In this document: positions 17,479 through 26,599 of the stretch, in pieces
How the letters are laid out: each line of letters begins with the position of its first letter
Position numbering within the stretch: position 1 is the stretch's first letter
NCBI RefSeq assembly: GCF_014699035.1
Contig: NZ_JACXAA010000003.1
Coordinates: 682,001 to 746,000 of the forward strand
Source: Spirosoma validum
GTDB lineage: Bacteria; Bacteroidota; Bacteroidia; Cytophagales; Spirosomataceae
Length of the DNA stretch: 64,000 bases
Direction of reading: 5' to 3'
The notes under the pieces: model-generated
Told to the model about the DNA's origin: nothing
The model's database searches: none
Seen by the model: the letters and a program-made list of their open reading frames with translations, nothing else
Translations under genes and position numbers: made by a program

Positions 17479-18024
17479 ATGGAAACAATTGCAACTCTTT
17501 TTGCTGACGGTGGACAGGAGGCTTATTATGGCGAACCCGTTACCCAACTCGAACATGCGCTTCAGTGTGCGTTGCTAGCCGAGCAGGCCGGAGCCGATGA
17601 CGAAACGATCGCGGCCGCTTTTCTGCACGACATTGGTCATTTGCTTCCGCCCGAGCTTGCCGGTGGTTATATGGATGGCTACGGGGCCGTCGATCACGAG
17701 AAACTCGGCGCCGACTATCTGCGTGAGCGAGGATTTTCGGAGAAAGTGGCGCAGTTGATTGAGCATCACGTTAATGCCAAACGCTATCTGGTAGCCAAAA
17801 ATCCGAAATACTTTGCCCGGCTGTCGGAAGCAAGTGTGAAAACGCTGGAGTTTCAGGGTGGGCCGATGACGATAGAGGAAGCAGCCGCGTTCGAAACCAA
17901 TCCGTATTTCAAGGGTATTCTGCAAATGCGGACTTGGGACGAACAGGCGAAAATTCCGAACCTGCCTACGCCCGATATGGCTTATTACCTGGCTAAATGT
18001 CAACAGGTAGTCAATAATGGGTAA
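17479..18024 (+). CDS. PhnZ-like HD-domain diiron oxygenase (phosphonate type)
   Basis: This 181-aa HD protein keeps the whole PhnZ active-site set at a near-constant offset of 7-8 residues. Iron ligands H26, H50, D51, H73, H97 and D154 correspond to PhnZ H34, H58, D59, H80, H104 and D161. Y16, E19, H54 and K101 correspond to Y24, E27, H62 and K108. PhnZ and TmpB use O2 and a mixed-valent diiron centre to cleave the C-P bond of a 1-hydroxyphosphonate. The family (TIGR03276 type) is seen in phosphonate operons. No 2-oxoglutarate hydroxylase that would make its substrate is visible here. The alignment is from memory of PhnZ numbering. Confidence 0.87.
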   Translation: METIATLFADGGQEAYYGEPVTQLEHALQCALLAEQAGADDETIAAAFLHDIGHLLPPELAGGYMDGYGAVDHEKLGADYLRERGFSEKVAQLIEHHVNAKRYLVAKNPKYFARLSEASVKTLEFQGGPMTIEEAAAFETNPYFKGILQMRTWDEQAKIPNLPTPDMAYYLAKCQQVVNNG

Positions 18025-18050
18025 AATCCTGTCTCACCAGACTACTTCGT

Positions 18051-19337
18051 ATGCGATCACCTGCTTTTCTGCGTAACCCTACTACGTTTGTCATCTTTGG
18101 GGCTACAGCCGCGTTCTGTACCTACGCCTGCATGTATGCGTTTCGCAAGGGCATCACCGCCGTTACGTTCGAGGGTATGGCCTTTGCCGGAATCAGCTAT
18201 AAAATCTGGCTCATTACGGCACAGGTTTTCGGCTATGCAATGTCGAAGCGAATTGGGGTGAAGGTCGTTTCGGAAATGTCGCCGGGTCGTCGGGCCGTTA
18301 ATTTGCTGCTCTTTATTGGGTTGTCAGAGATAGCGTTGCTGGGCTTTGCGCTCGTTCCGGCTCCCTGGAATATCATTTTCCTGTTTTTGAATGGCTTACC
18401 GCTGGGCATGGTCTATGGCATCATGCTGGGCTTTCTGGAAGGACGTCGGCAAACGGATGCGATGGTGGCCGGACTGACCGCTTCGTTTATTTTCGCATCG
18501 GGATTCGTCAAAACCGTAGCTCTGACCATCAAGAGCGATTGGGGGGTATCGGAGTTCTGGCTACCCTTCGTGACGGGCGCTTTGTTTGTAGTTCCGTTGC
18601 TGATATCGACTTATGCACTAACCTTGCTACCTCCCCCCACGGCCGAAGATCAGGCACAACGTACCGAACGCAAACCAATGAATGCCAGTGAGCGTCGGGC
18701 GTTTGTTAAAAACTTTGGTCCGGGCCTGATACTGCTGATCGTTTCCTACGTACTACTCTCCGCTTTTCGTGATTTCCGCGACAACTTCGGGCCGGAGATC
18801 CTGCGCGACGCGGGCGTTGAGAATCCGGGGATTTTCGCCAAAACCGAAACCATGGTGGCGGTAGGTGTGCTGATGGTTATGGCCCTGCTTCAGCGGGTGA
18901 AAGACAACTTCCGGGCGTTTGCCTTCCTGAATGGAATCATGCTGGCGGGCGGATTGCTGGTCGGATTCAGTACGTATGCTTATTCTCTCAATCTTCTCTC
19001 GGCCGGAAACTGGTTTCTACTCACAGGATTAGGTTTGTACATGGGCTATGTGCCCTGCAATGGGTTGTATTTCGAGCGTCTGGTGGCCGCTTTTCGCTAC
19101 GTTAGCACGGTGGGCTTTATCGTGACACTGGCCGACTGGTACGGTTATCTGGGCAGCGTAGCCGTATTACTCTACAAGAATTTTGGTCATGCGAACATCA
19201 GCTTTCGTGAATTCTTCATGTACGGAGGCTATATTCTGGCTGTTGTGTATAGTGTGCTGGTGATTGCTTCATTTAGCTATTTCCGACGTCGGTATCGGGC
19301 TGAAATTGCCCTTCGCGAGCCGGAGCCTGTTAGTTGA
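18051..19337 (+). CDS. DUF5690 family MFS-like membrane transporter
   Basis: This 428-aa protein has about twelve hydrophobic spans and an MFS-like layout, with a hydrophilic loop near residues 190-220 (PPPTAEDQAQRTERKP) between the two halves. It resembles the Bacteroidota DUF5690 family (FCTYACMYAFRKGITA near the start). It follows the PhnZ-like gene by 26 bases, suggesting it moves the phosphonate or a breakdown product across the inner membrane. That role is an inference; the family has no firmly known substrate. Confidence 0.75.
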   Translation: MRSPAFLRNPTTFVIFGATAAFCTYACMYAFRKGITAVTFEGMAFAGISYKIWLITAQVFGYAMSKRIGVKVVSEMSPGRRAVNLLLFIGLSEIALLGFALVPAPWNIIFLFLNGLPLGMVYGIMLGFLEGRRQTDAMVAGLTASFIFASGFVKTVALTIKSDWGVSEFWLPFVTGALFVVPLLISTYALTLLPPPTAEDQAQRTERKPMNASERRAFVKNFGPGLILLIVSYVLLSAFRDFRDNFGPEILRDAGVENPGIFAKTETMVAVGVLMVMALLQRVKDNFRAFAFLNGIMLAGGLLVGFSTYAYSLNLLSAGNWFLLTGLGLYMGYVPCNGLYFERLVAAFRYVSTVGFIVTLADWYGYLGSVAVLLYKNFGHANISFREFFMYGGYILAVVYSVLVIASFSYFRRRYRAEIALREPEPVS

Positions 19338-19402
19338 GGCATGAAATGAGTAGGTTCCGATGCTAAGTAGTTTGCTAGATATGTAAACCTATTTTCATTG
19401 AG

Positions 19403-20928
19403 ATGCACCAGTCCAGTACGTTCGCAGGTGTTGCGTTGACCATTCTGATCGCGCTGTCGGCTTCTACGTCCGATGTAAAGCCAGGAAAAGCATTTAGGGC
19501 CGACTCGTCTCGACCTAATATCGTCGTCATTCTGGCTGACGATCTGGGATTTGGTGATTTGCAGTGTAACAATCCGGATGCGCAGACAACAACGCCCAAC
19601 CTGAACCAACTGAGTCGGGAGGGATTACGATTTACGGATGCGCACTCAGGATCGGCCGTTTGCACACCCACCCGCTACGGACTGATAACAGGACGTTACG
19701 CGTTTCGGTCGTCACTTAAGAAGGGCGTATTAGGCGGCTACTCACCCGCACTCATCGAAGCCAATCGGTTTACCATTGCCGATCTGCTGAAACAGGCGGG
19801 CTATCAGACGGCGGTCATCGGAAAATGGCATTTGGGTCTCAACTGGTCCGGACAGGATACGGCCACTCCACAGGCGCTGGGCGAAACGAGTACTACGCCA
19901 TCCGAAAAAACGGTGAACATTGAAGCCGATCTGACGCAGGGCCCTAACGATCTGGGGTTCGACTACAGCTACATCATTCCTTCGTCGCTGGATATTCCGC
20001 CGTATGTTTATCTGGAAAACGGAAAACCAACGGACCGCACGATGGTCGATGTGGCTGGTAAAAATGAACCACGTGGCGTTTTCTGGAGACCCGGCAAAGC
20101 TTCACAAAGTTTTAAGCTGGAAAACACACTGGATCAGCTGGGCGACAAAGCACAGGAGTTTTTAACGAAGGCCAGCAAGCGTTTTTTCTGTATCTGCCTC
20201 TTACCAGTCCGCATACGCCCTGGTTACCGGGTACGAACTTTCAAGGTAAATCCGGCGCCGGAATCTATGGTGACTTTGTCGCGCATACGGATGACGTAGT
20301 GGGGCGCGTGCTCGCTACGTTGGATCGTCTGGGAATGAAAGAAAATACGCTGGTTATTTTTACGTCCGACAACGGTGCCGACTGGAAGCCCGGCGATCTG
20401 GAGAAATTTCCGAAACATCGCGCCAATTACATCTATCGGGGCGAAAAGTCTGACATCTGGGAAGGCGGTCATCGGGTACCGTTTCTGGTACGTTGGCCAT
20501 CGGCGTTCAAAACCGCTCGAACCGTTACTCAGACCATTTGCCTGACCGATCTGATGGCGACCTTCGCATCGATCACGGGTCAGTCGCTTCCGGCCAGTAG
20601 TGGTCAGGATAGTTTTGATTTCTCATCACTCCTTGCTGCAAAAGCGACTGATAAGGCAGTACGTGAGAGTACGATTCACCATTCGATCAACGGTATGTTT
20701 GCCATACGAAAAGGCAAGTGGAAGTATGTGGATGGGCAGGGGAGTGGCGGCTGGTCGAAAGATGAATCGGCTACGAAAGAGTTGCCTGCTCAGGTATACG
20801 ACCTCGAAAACGATCCGAAGGAAACAACGAATCTACTGGAAAACCAGCCTAAAATTGCGGCTGAGTTAAAGGCCTTGTTAGTGAAGCAGCAAGCGCAGGG
20901 TTACACAAGACCAGGATCGAAGGAGTAA
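19403..20928 (+). pseudogene. Type I sulfatase split by a frameshift
   Basis: The first frame (19403-20299) opens with a sulfatase N-terminus (VVILADDLGFGDLQ) and the formylglycine motif CTPTR inside SGSAVCTPTRYGLITGR. After the T6 run at 20182-20187 the frame becomes nonsense. The sulfatase sequence resumes in the next frame as LYLPLTSPHTPWLP and continues through FTSDNGADW and the C-terminal domain to 20928. One missing T explains it. All catalytic parts are present across the two frames, so this is a recent mutation, a homopolymer sequencing error or a slippage-prone site. An intact enzyme would remove sulfate esters in the periplasm. It is the last gene of the preceding unit. Confidence 0.85.
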
Positions 20929-21225
20929 AAGGACAGCTAACATCCGCTTTCGATAAGGCAACGTAACGCCGGGTTAAAACTCAGTATTACGTATTTTCAA
21001 TTGTCAGCGCCGTTGGAGAAACCTAATCACAGTAAAGGGTAGCGTTTACGGCGCTTCGTATAGGCAGAGATATTTTTTGCACCTACCAGTCTTCTACACC
21101 GCTGATTGCCTGCATCAATCAATTCTACCTTTTCCTGAAAGTAATAACTACTTAGGTACCATTAGTGGATAATACTCACATAGCTTCGTTTTATAATTTT
21201 TGAATTTTTTTGAGAAAATTTTAAA
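20929..21225. other. Non-coding gap before the ECF sigma gene
   Basis: Almost 300 bases with no credible open frame. No strong hairpin or repeat was seen. It becomes AT-rich towards 21180 and leads into the candidate control region at 21226-21262. Confidence 0.5.
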
Positions 21226-21262
21226 ACCAACTAAGGGGGTTTTTTCTAAAAGTTGTCTTATT
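21226..21262 (+). promoter_or_regulatory. Candidate autoregulatory promoter of the ECF sigma gene
   Basis: AACCAACTAAGGGGGTTTTTT followed by AAAGTTGTCTTATTG, in an AT-rich setting about 60 bases before the sigma ATG, resembles leaders I recall upstream of many Cytophagales fecI-like genes. It may be the site read by the ECF sigma factor itself. Recognition is by memory of similar loci, not by alignment. Confidence 0.3.
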
Positions 21263-21311
21263 GACTATAGAATTGACTTTTTAGGGAATGAAATCACTTT
21301 AGCAGTACATC

Positions 21312-21986
21312 ATGCAAGTTCGCCAACTAATCGATTCCCAAAGCCAGATATCACCCGTACCTACCAGAATTGCCGATCCATACGAGCAGTCTGCAGAGGA
21401 GACTCCGCTTGCCAACGATACGGAACTTTTCACCCGACTGGCGTTTGCCGAGAGCCCTCAGAAAGGATGCGAATTGCTGTTTCGACGGTACTACCAGATG
21501 TTGTGCAGCCATGCCGTCCGATTTGTCTATTCCAGAGAAACCGCTGAGGATATTGTCAGCGAAGTGTTCTGTAAATTCTGGAAAACGAAAGCGTACGAAG
21601 GCATTACGTCCTCCTACCGATACTACTTGTTTCGTAGCGTTCGTAACGAAGCGTATAACTACCTCCGTCTGGAATTTCAGGAGATGGACGATATCGATAT
21701 GGCGCTGATTCAGGAAGGTACAGCCAGTCAACGACCCGACCAGATTCTACAGTTTGAGGAGGTGCTGCATAAAGTAGAGGATCTGGTTGAACTCATGCCG
21801 CCCCAATGTCGTAAAGTGTTCTTATTGAGTCGATTTGAAGGAAAAAAATACCAGGACATTGCGAACGAACTAGGGCTGTCTATCAAAACTGTTGAGGTAC
21901 ACATTGTCAAAGCGTTGAGCATCGTTCGGAAAGGACTGAAAGATCATTGGCTCATGTCACTTACAACGATCTGGTGCCTGTTCTAA
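21312..21986 (+). CDS. ECF sigma-70 factor, FecI-like (Bacteroidota type)
   Basis: This 224-aa protein has sigma region 2 (FRRYYQMLCSHAVRFVYS; AEDIVSEVFCKFWK) and region 4 with its helix-turn-helix (MPPQCRKVFLLSRF; YQDIANELGLSIKTVEVHI). There is no region 3, as expected of an ECF factor. It stands at the head of a sigma/FecR/STN-SusC/SusD cassette, so it should be held by the FecR protein and released when the STN-type SusC signals ligand. The start is ATG 21312. An N-terminal extension of about 35 residues precedes the usual family start, so ATG placement is slightly uncertain. Confidence 0.93.
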   Translation: MQVRQLIDSQSQISPVPTRIADPYEQSAEETPLANDTELFTRLAFAESPQKGCELLFRRYYQMLCSHAVRFVYSRETAEDIVSEVFCKFWKTKAYEGITSSYRYYLFRSVRNEAYNYLRLEFQEMDDIDMALIQEGTASQRPDQILQFEEVLHKVEDLVELMPPQCRKVFLLSRFEGKKYQDIANELGLSIKTVEVHIVKALSIVRKGLKDHWLMSLTTIWCLF

Positions 21987-22051
21987 GGCATTCTTGCCAG
22001 ACGTATGATTTTCTGAAAACGCATCCTGCGGACTATACTACAGCACAACCT

Positions 22052-23059
22052 ATGGAATCAGATATCCACAAAGATTTAATATTCAGTCACTTTTCCCGAA
22101 AAACCTCTCCGTTGCAGCGTGAATTTATTGCGCGCTGGTTAAAGGAAAAAGCCAACGAGGAACAGTATTACGAATGGCTGGAAGAATGGGAAACAAAGCA
22201 CACGCAATACGTAGCACAACTGGATATGGCCAGTCAACGATATAGCCACTTTCTGACCCAACATCCGAATGAAGAGAGTCAGCCCGAAGCGTCACCGCTG
22301 CTGCCTGATCGAACGTACTGGTGGCGTAGTGGATGGGTTGTGGCCGCATCGGTACTGTTCCTTTTCGGTTTACTGGTTTTACTACGTAGCGATTTAGTTC
22401 GGTATAAAACTTACGAAACGGCGTTTGGTGAAACCCGTTCGGTGAAGCTGACGGACGGAAGTAAGGTGTTATTAAATGCCAATTCAACCTTGCGAATCCC
22501 CCGGTGGGGATTTGGCAGCACAAGCCGCGAAGTCCTGCTCAGGGGCGAAGCTAACTTCTCCGTTGCGCATACACCGAATAACCAGCAGTTTATCGTAAAA
22601 ACGGAGAAGAAGTTCGACGTCGTTGTGGTTGGAACAGAATTTACAGTTTTTTCCCGAAAACGGGGTACGCGCGTAGCGCTCCATAAAGGCGAAGTTCGTC
22701 TTCATTACCAGGAAGGTATCACTGAAAAACAACTGACAATGAAACCCGGCCAACTGGCAACGCTTGATCCGAAGAATGGTATCGCTCTAAAGGAAACCAG
22801 ACGGGTATTGGAGCAGGCAAAACCCGCCTGGAGCCAGAAGCGATTCGTATTCGACGAAGTATCGCTGCAGGAGGTGGCCTACATGCTGGAAGAAACGTAC
22901 GGACTACAGGTCGAAATCAAAGATCGGGAGTTGGCTGGACGCATTTTAGCCGGTTCATTTCGGGCCGACAATGTCGATCAGATTTTGCAATCCATCTCTG
23001 CAATCCTGGATATCAATGTCATTCACAGGGGCAATCGAGTCCTGTTACAAAGCCATTAA
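22052..23059 (+). CDS. FecR-family anti-sigma factor
   Basis: This is a single-pass inner-membrane regulator of about 335 aa. A short cytoplasmic N-terminus (residues 1-95) is followed by one membrane segment (VVAASVLFLFGLLVLL). The periplasmic FecR domain (YETAFGETRSVKLTDGS; FIVKTEKKFDVVVVGTEF) and a C-terminal DUF4974/STN-like domain (FVFDEVSLQEVAYMLEETYG) come next. The frame extends upstream to a TTG at 21947 that overlaps the sigma gene; ATG 22052 fits the family N-terminus better. It links the outer-membrane STN-SusC to the ECF sigma factor. Confidence 0.93.
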   Translation: MESDIHKDLIFSHFSRKTSPLQREFIARWLKEKANEEQYYEWLEEWETKHTQYVAQLDMASQRYSHFLTQHPNEESQPEASPLLPDRTYWWRSGWVVAASVLFLFGLLVLLRSDLVRYKTYETAFGETRSVKLTDGSKVLLNANSTLRIPRWGFGSTSREVLLRGEANFSVAHTPNNQQFIVKTEKKFDVVVVGTEFTVFSRKRGTRVALHKGEVRLHYQEGITEKQLTMKPGQLATLDPKNGIALKETRRVLEQAKPAWSQKRFVFDEVSLQEVAYMLEETYGLQVEIKDRELAGRILAGSFRADNVDQILQSISAILDINVIHRGNRVLLQSH

Positions 23060-23085
23060 TCAGAACTTCCTAAACCTCACAATAC

Positions 23086-26000
23086 ATGCATACCTCTATA
23101 CGAAAAGCTCTGAGACTGGGGCTTCTGGCAACCCTTTTGTTTTTTGGATGGCAATCTGGCTGGGCGCAGTCTGTCATCCTGGCCAGTAATACGCAGCAAA
23201 AAGTGACACAGCCTGCCAGAGGAAGCGTCCGCCAACTGAAGGACGTGCTCAATGAATTGAAGCAGCGCTATGATGTCGAAATTCTGTTTGAGTTACGGGC
23301 CGTTGACGGTATTGCCGTACCAACCGAGGGCATTACGTCCCGATCGACCCTCGAAGGAAATCTGCAAACCGTGCTGAGCCCGCTGGGATTACGCTACAAA
23401 AAAATCAATGCGAATTCGTACCTGATCGTCAATGAAAAAAGATCAAAAAAGGTCAGTAGTGTCGATATTCCACTTCTGGAACCGAAACTTCTGGAGCAGG
23501 CAGGCGCTAAAACCAGCCTTGTCGAACGGGTGGCGGAAGTGGATAAACCTACTGTTGTTGAGGCTGCTGAGCGAACCATCACGGGAACCGTAAAGAGCGA
23601 AACAGACGAAGCGTTGCCTGGCGTGAGTGTGGTCATTAAAAACACAAACCGGGGGACCACGACGGATGCAAACGGTAGCTATCGGCTCTCCATACCCGAC
23701 GAGAACGTAGCGACTACGCTGGTTTTTTCGTTTGTGGGCTATCTGAATAAGGAAGTCGCTGTAGGAGCGCGTTCAGTGGTGGATGTGCAACTGGCGCCCG
23801 ATCAGAAAACCCTGAATGAGGTGGTTGTCATTGGGTATGGTGTGCAAAAGAAGTCGGATTTAACGGGGGCGGTCGGATCGGTTAAGGCCGAGGTGCTTCA
23901 GGAGCGCCCGGCGGCTTCGCTTAACCAGGGATTAGCGGGTCGCATTACGGGGGTGAACGTATCGGTGAACTCAGGACGCCCGGGCGGGCGGTCGAACATC
24001 CGGATTCGGGGCAATACGTCCGTGAGCGTTGCCAACAATCCGCTCTACGTTATCGACGGTGTGATCCTAAACGCATCGGGTCTGGCCAACGGGAGTACGC
24101 CCATCGACTTTATCAACCCCAACGACATTGCGTCCGTTGAAGTGCTGAAAGATGCGTCGGCCACAGCCATTTATGGGGCTCGGGGTGCTAACGGCGTTAT
24201 CCTGGTTACGACCAAGCGGGGTAGCCAGAACGGAGGACGTATTACGTATGATACCGACCTGAGCGTGGGTGTATTACCCCGTAAGCTGGAACTCCTCAAC
24301 TCGAAAGAGTTTCTGGCAGTAGAAGATATTGCGTACCAGAATGCGCAGAAATATGATCCGGTTGGTTGGGCCGGTGGCAAATACAAAGATCCTAAAACCA
24401 AACGAACCAATCCGTTACTCTTCGATTCCAACGGTCAGCCGCTTTACGATACCGACTGGCAGGATGAAGCGTTTCAGAAAGCGTTTACGCAGAATCACCA
24501 GCTGTCTTTTTCAGGCGGCAATTCAAAAGACAGCTACGGCGTTTATCTGGGCTATCGGAATGAAAATGGGCTGGTGAAAGAATCGTGGCTGAAGCGCTAC
24601 GCGGGTCGGTTTGTGTTCGACAGCCAGATCAAGCCCTGGATTAAAGTAGGCGGTAGTCTGGGATACAACGACCAGAAAGAAAATCAGATCGATCCACTTG
24701 GTGGGGGAGGGATCATAGCCATGCGGCAGGTGCTGGAAGCCTTACCCATTATTCCGGTAAAGTATCCCGACGGACGCTGGGGCGGTAACGAAGATTATCC
24801 GGGTATGGAAGGCGGGGGGAATCCGATCAACATCCTGACCGATCGGATTTATTACGTGAAGACCCAAACTATGCTGGGGAACGTATATGCCAATATCAAC
24901 CTGGCCAAAAACCTTGAGCTGCGGACAACCGTAGGAACGAACATCATCAATCAGGAAACAGATCTGTATGCTGGCCGGACGCTGAATTACATCTCCCGCA
25001 ACCAGAGTGGGATTGCCACGATCAGTAACGAACGGCATAACTCCTGGCAGTTCGAAAATTACCTGACCTACAACCGGCAGTTTGCGGAGCGTCATTCCTT
25101 TACGGGGCTATTGGGAATAGCCTGGCAACATGTCGATCGCTTTATTTCGACGGCATCGACGCAAAACTTCCAGGACGATTATTTTCAGTTCAATAACCTG
25201 GGTGCCGGTTCCGTACCACAGGCCCCTAGCTCATCCGCGATTGGATACGGTCTGAATTCGTATTTCGGCCGGTTCAACTACGGGTATAAAGATCGGTACC
25301 TGCTGACTGTAACGGGGCGGACCGATGGCTCCTCTAAATTCGGCTCCTCGAATCGCTATGCCTTTTTCCCATCGGCGGCTCTGGCCTGGCGGGTTATTGA
25401 AGAGGATTTTATGAAGGGCATTCGGCCTGTGTCGAATCTGAAATTACGGACCAGCTATGGCGTAACGGGTAACTCCGAAATTACGGCCTACCAGGCGCTG
25501 GCAGGGCTGGCAAACTATTCCGTCATTTTCGGTGGAACACGGGCGATTGGCGTTGGAACGGGCCGGTTAGCCAACCCGGATTTGCGGTGGGAAAAGACGT
25601 ATCAGGTCGATGCCGGACTCGAACTGGGTTTGTTCCAGAATCGCCTGTCGCTGGAACTGGATGTTTACCGCAAGCTGACGACCGACATGCTGCTCAGTGC
25701 ACCAGTACCTTATAGCAGTGGTTATGAAACCGTATCCAAGAACGTAGGCAGCATGGAAAACCGTGGGATCGAGTTGGCCGTGAACAGCGTGAACGTCAAC
25801 CGGGGCGGTTTTTCCTGGAATACGACGTTTAACATCTCGTTCAACAAAAACAAAGTGCTGTCGCTGACCGGTGGCTCCGATATCTTCCTTGGCTCGACGG
25901 TTGTGCGGGAAGGCGAACCAGTGGGGTCTTTCTTTGGCTTTGTGCATCAGGGTACCTGGAGTACGTCGGAAGAATCGGAAGCCACGAAGTACCTAAAACG

Positions 26001-26580
26001 GCCCGGTGACGTAAAATACCAGGACGTGAATCAGGATGGGGTTATCAACGATAAAGATCGGGTGATTATCGGCAAAGGGATTCCAACTGGGTTTGGTACG
26101 TTGCTGAACAGCTTCAAGTTCAAAAACTTCGATCTGACAGTCGACCTTCAGTTTATGTACGGTAACAATGTATTGTACAGAAGTGAGCACTCCGCCGAAG
26201 ATCGCCAGGGAATTGCCAACAGCTTCAAAACAGTGCTGAACGCCTGGACACCAACGAATCAGAATACGCCTATTGCGCAACTACGACCTGTATCAGCCGG
26301 GTATAACACCAATGAAGATACCCATCGGATCAAAGACGGATCATTTCTTCGGGGGCGGAATCTGCTGCTGGCCTACACATTTCCACAGCCCATTATTGAG
26401 AAAATTCACCTGACCCGCCTACGGGTCTTCGCGTCGGTGCAGAACTTTTTTCTGTCGACGAAATACCCAGGCTACGACCCTGAAGTTCAGACAACGGGTA
26501 ATGCCTTCGATCAGGGCGTAGCGTTGTACGATTATCCGAAACCACGTGTCTTTATGTTTGGTCTGAACATTGGTCTTTAA
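23086..26580 (+). CDS. SusC-family TonB-dependent transporter with STN signalling domain
   Basis: This 1164-aa protein has a signal peptide ending near SGWAQ and an STN domain (about residues 45-118, VRQLKDVLNELKQRYDVEIL). A carboxypeptidase-regulatory-like domain follows (about 163-245, ITGTVKSETDEALPGVS), then the SusC plug (LNEVVVIGYGVQKKSDLTG; VEVLKDASATAIYGARGANG) and a barrel ending in MFGLNIGL. The STN domain is the part that touches FecR, so this receptor should both import and signal. It follows fecR by 26 bases and precedes susD by 19 bases, in one clear operon. Confidence 0.96.
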   Translation: MHTSIRKALRLGLLATLLFFGWQSGWAQSVILASNTQQKVTQPARGSVRQLKDVLNELKQRYDVEILFELRAVDGIAVPTEGITSRSTLEGNLQTVLSPLGLRYKKINANSYLIVNEKRSKKVSSVDIPLLEPKLLEQAGAKTSLVERVAEVDKPTVVEAAERTITGTVKSETDEALPGVSVVIKNTNRGTTTDANGSYRLSIPDENVATTLVFSFVGYLNKEVAVGARSVVDVQLAPDQKTLNEVVVIGYGVQKKSDLTGAVGSVKAEVLQERPAASLNQGLAGRITGVNVSVNSGRPGGRSNIRIRGNTSVSVANNPLYVIDGVILNASGLANGSTPIDFINPNDIASVEVLKDASATAIYGARGANGVILVTTKRGSQNGGRITYDTDLSVGVLPRKLELLNSKEFLAVEDIAYQNAQKYDPVGWAGGKYKDPKTKRTNPLLFDSNGQPLYDTDWQDEAFQKAFTQNHQLSFSGGNSKDSYGVYLGYRNENGLVKESWLKRYAGRFVFDSQIKPWIKVGGSLGYNDQKENQIDPLGGGGIIAMRQVLEALPIIPVKYPDGRWGGNEDYPGMEGGGNPINILTDRIYYVKTQTMLGNVYANINLAKNLELRTTVGTNIINQETDLYAGRTLNYISRNQSGIATISNERHNSWQFENYLTYNRQFAERHSFTGLLGIAWQHVDRFISTASTQNFQDDYFQFNNLGAGSVPQAPSSSAIGYGLNSYFGRFNYGYKDRYLLTVTGRTDGSSKFGSSNRYAFFPSAALAWRVIEEDFMKGIRPVSNLKLRTSYGVTGNSEITAYQALAGLANYSVIFGGTRAIGVGTGRLANPDLRWEKTYQVDAGLELGLFQNRLSLELDVYRKLTTDMLLSAPVPYSSGYETVSKNVGSMENRGIELAVNSVNVNRGGFSWNTTFNISFNKNKVLSLTGGSDIFLGSTVVREGEPVGSFFGFVHQGTWSTSEESEATKYLKRPGDVKYQDVNQDGVINDKDRVIIGKGIPTGFGTLLNSFKFKNFDLTVDLQFMYGNNVLYRSEHSAEDRQGIANSFKTVLNAWTPTNQNTPIAQLRPVSAGYNTNEDTHRIKDGSFLRGRNLLLAYTFPQPIIEKIHLTRLRVFASVQNFFLSTKYPGYDPEVQTTGNAFDQGVALYDYPKPRVFMFGLNIGL

Positions 26581-26599
26581 TTCCTAAAATCCTGCTACG

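Noticed and set aside
20929..21225. Small gene or riboswitch before the sigma gene
   Set aside because: No open frame with a plausible start and no conserved riboswitch-like stems were found.
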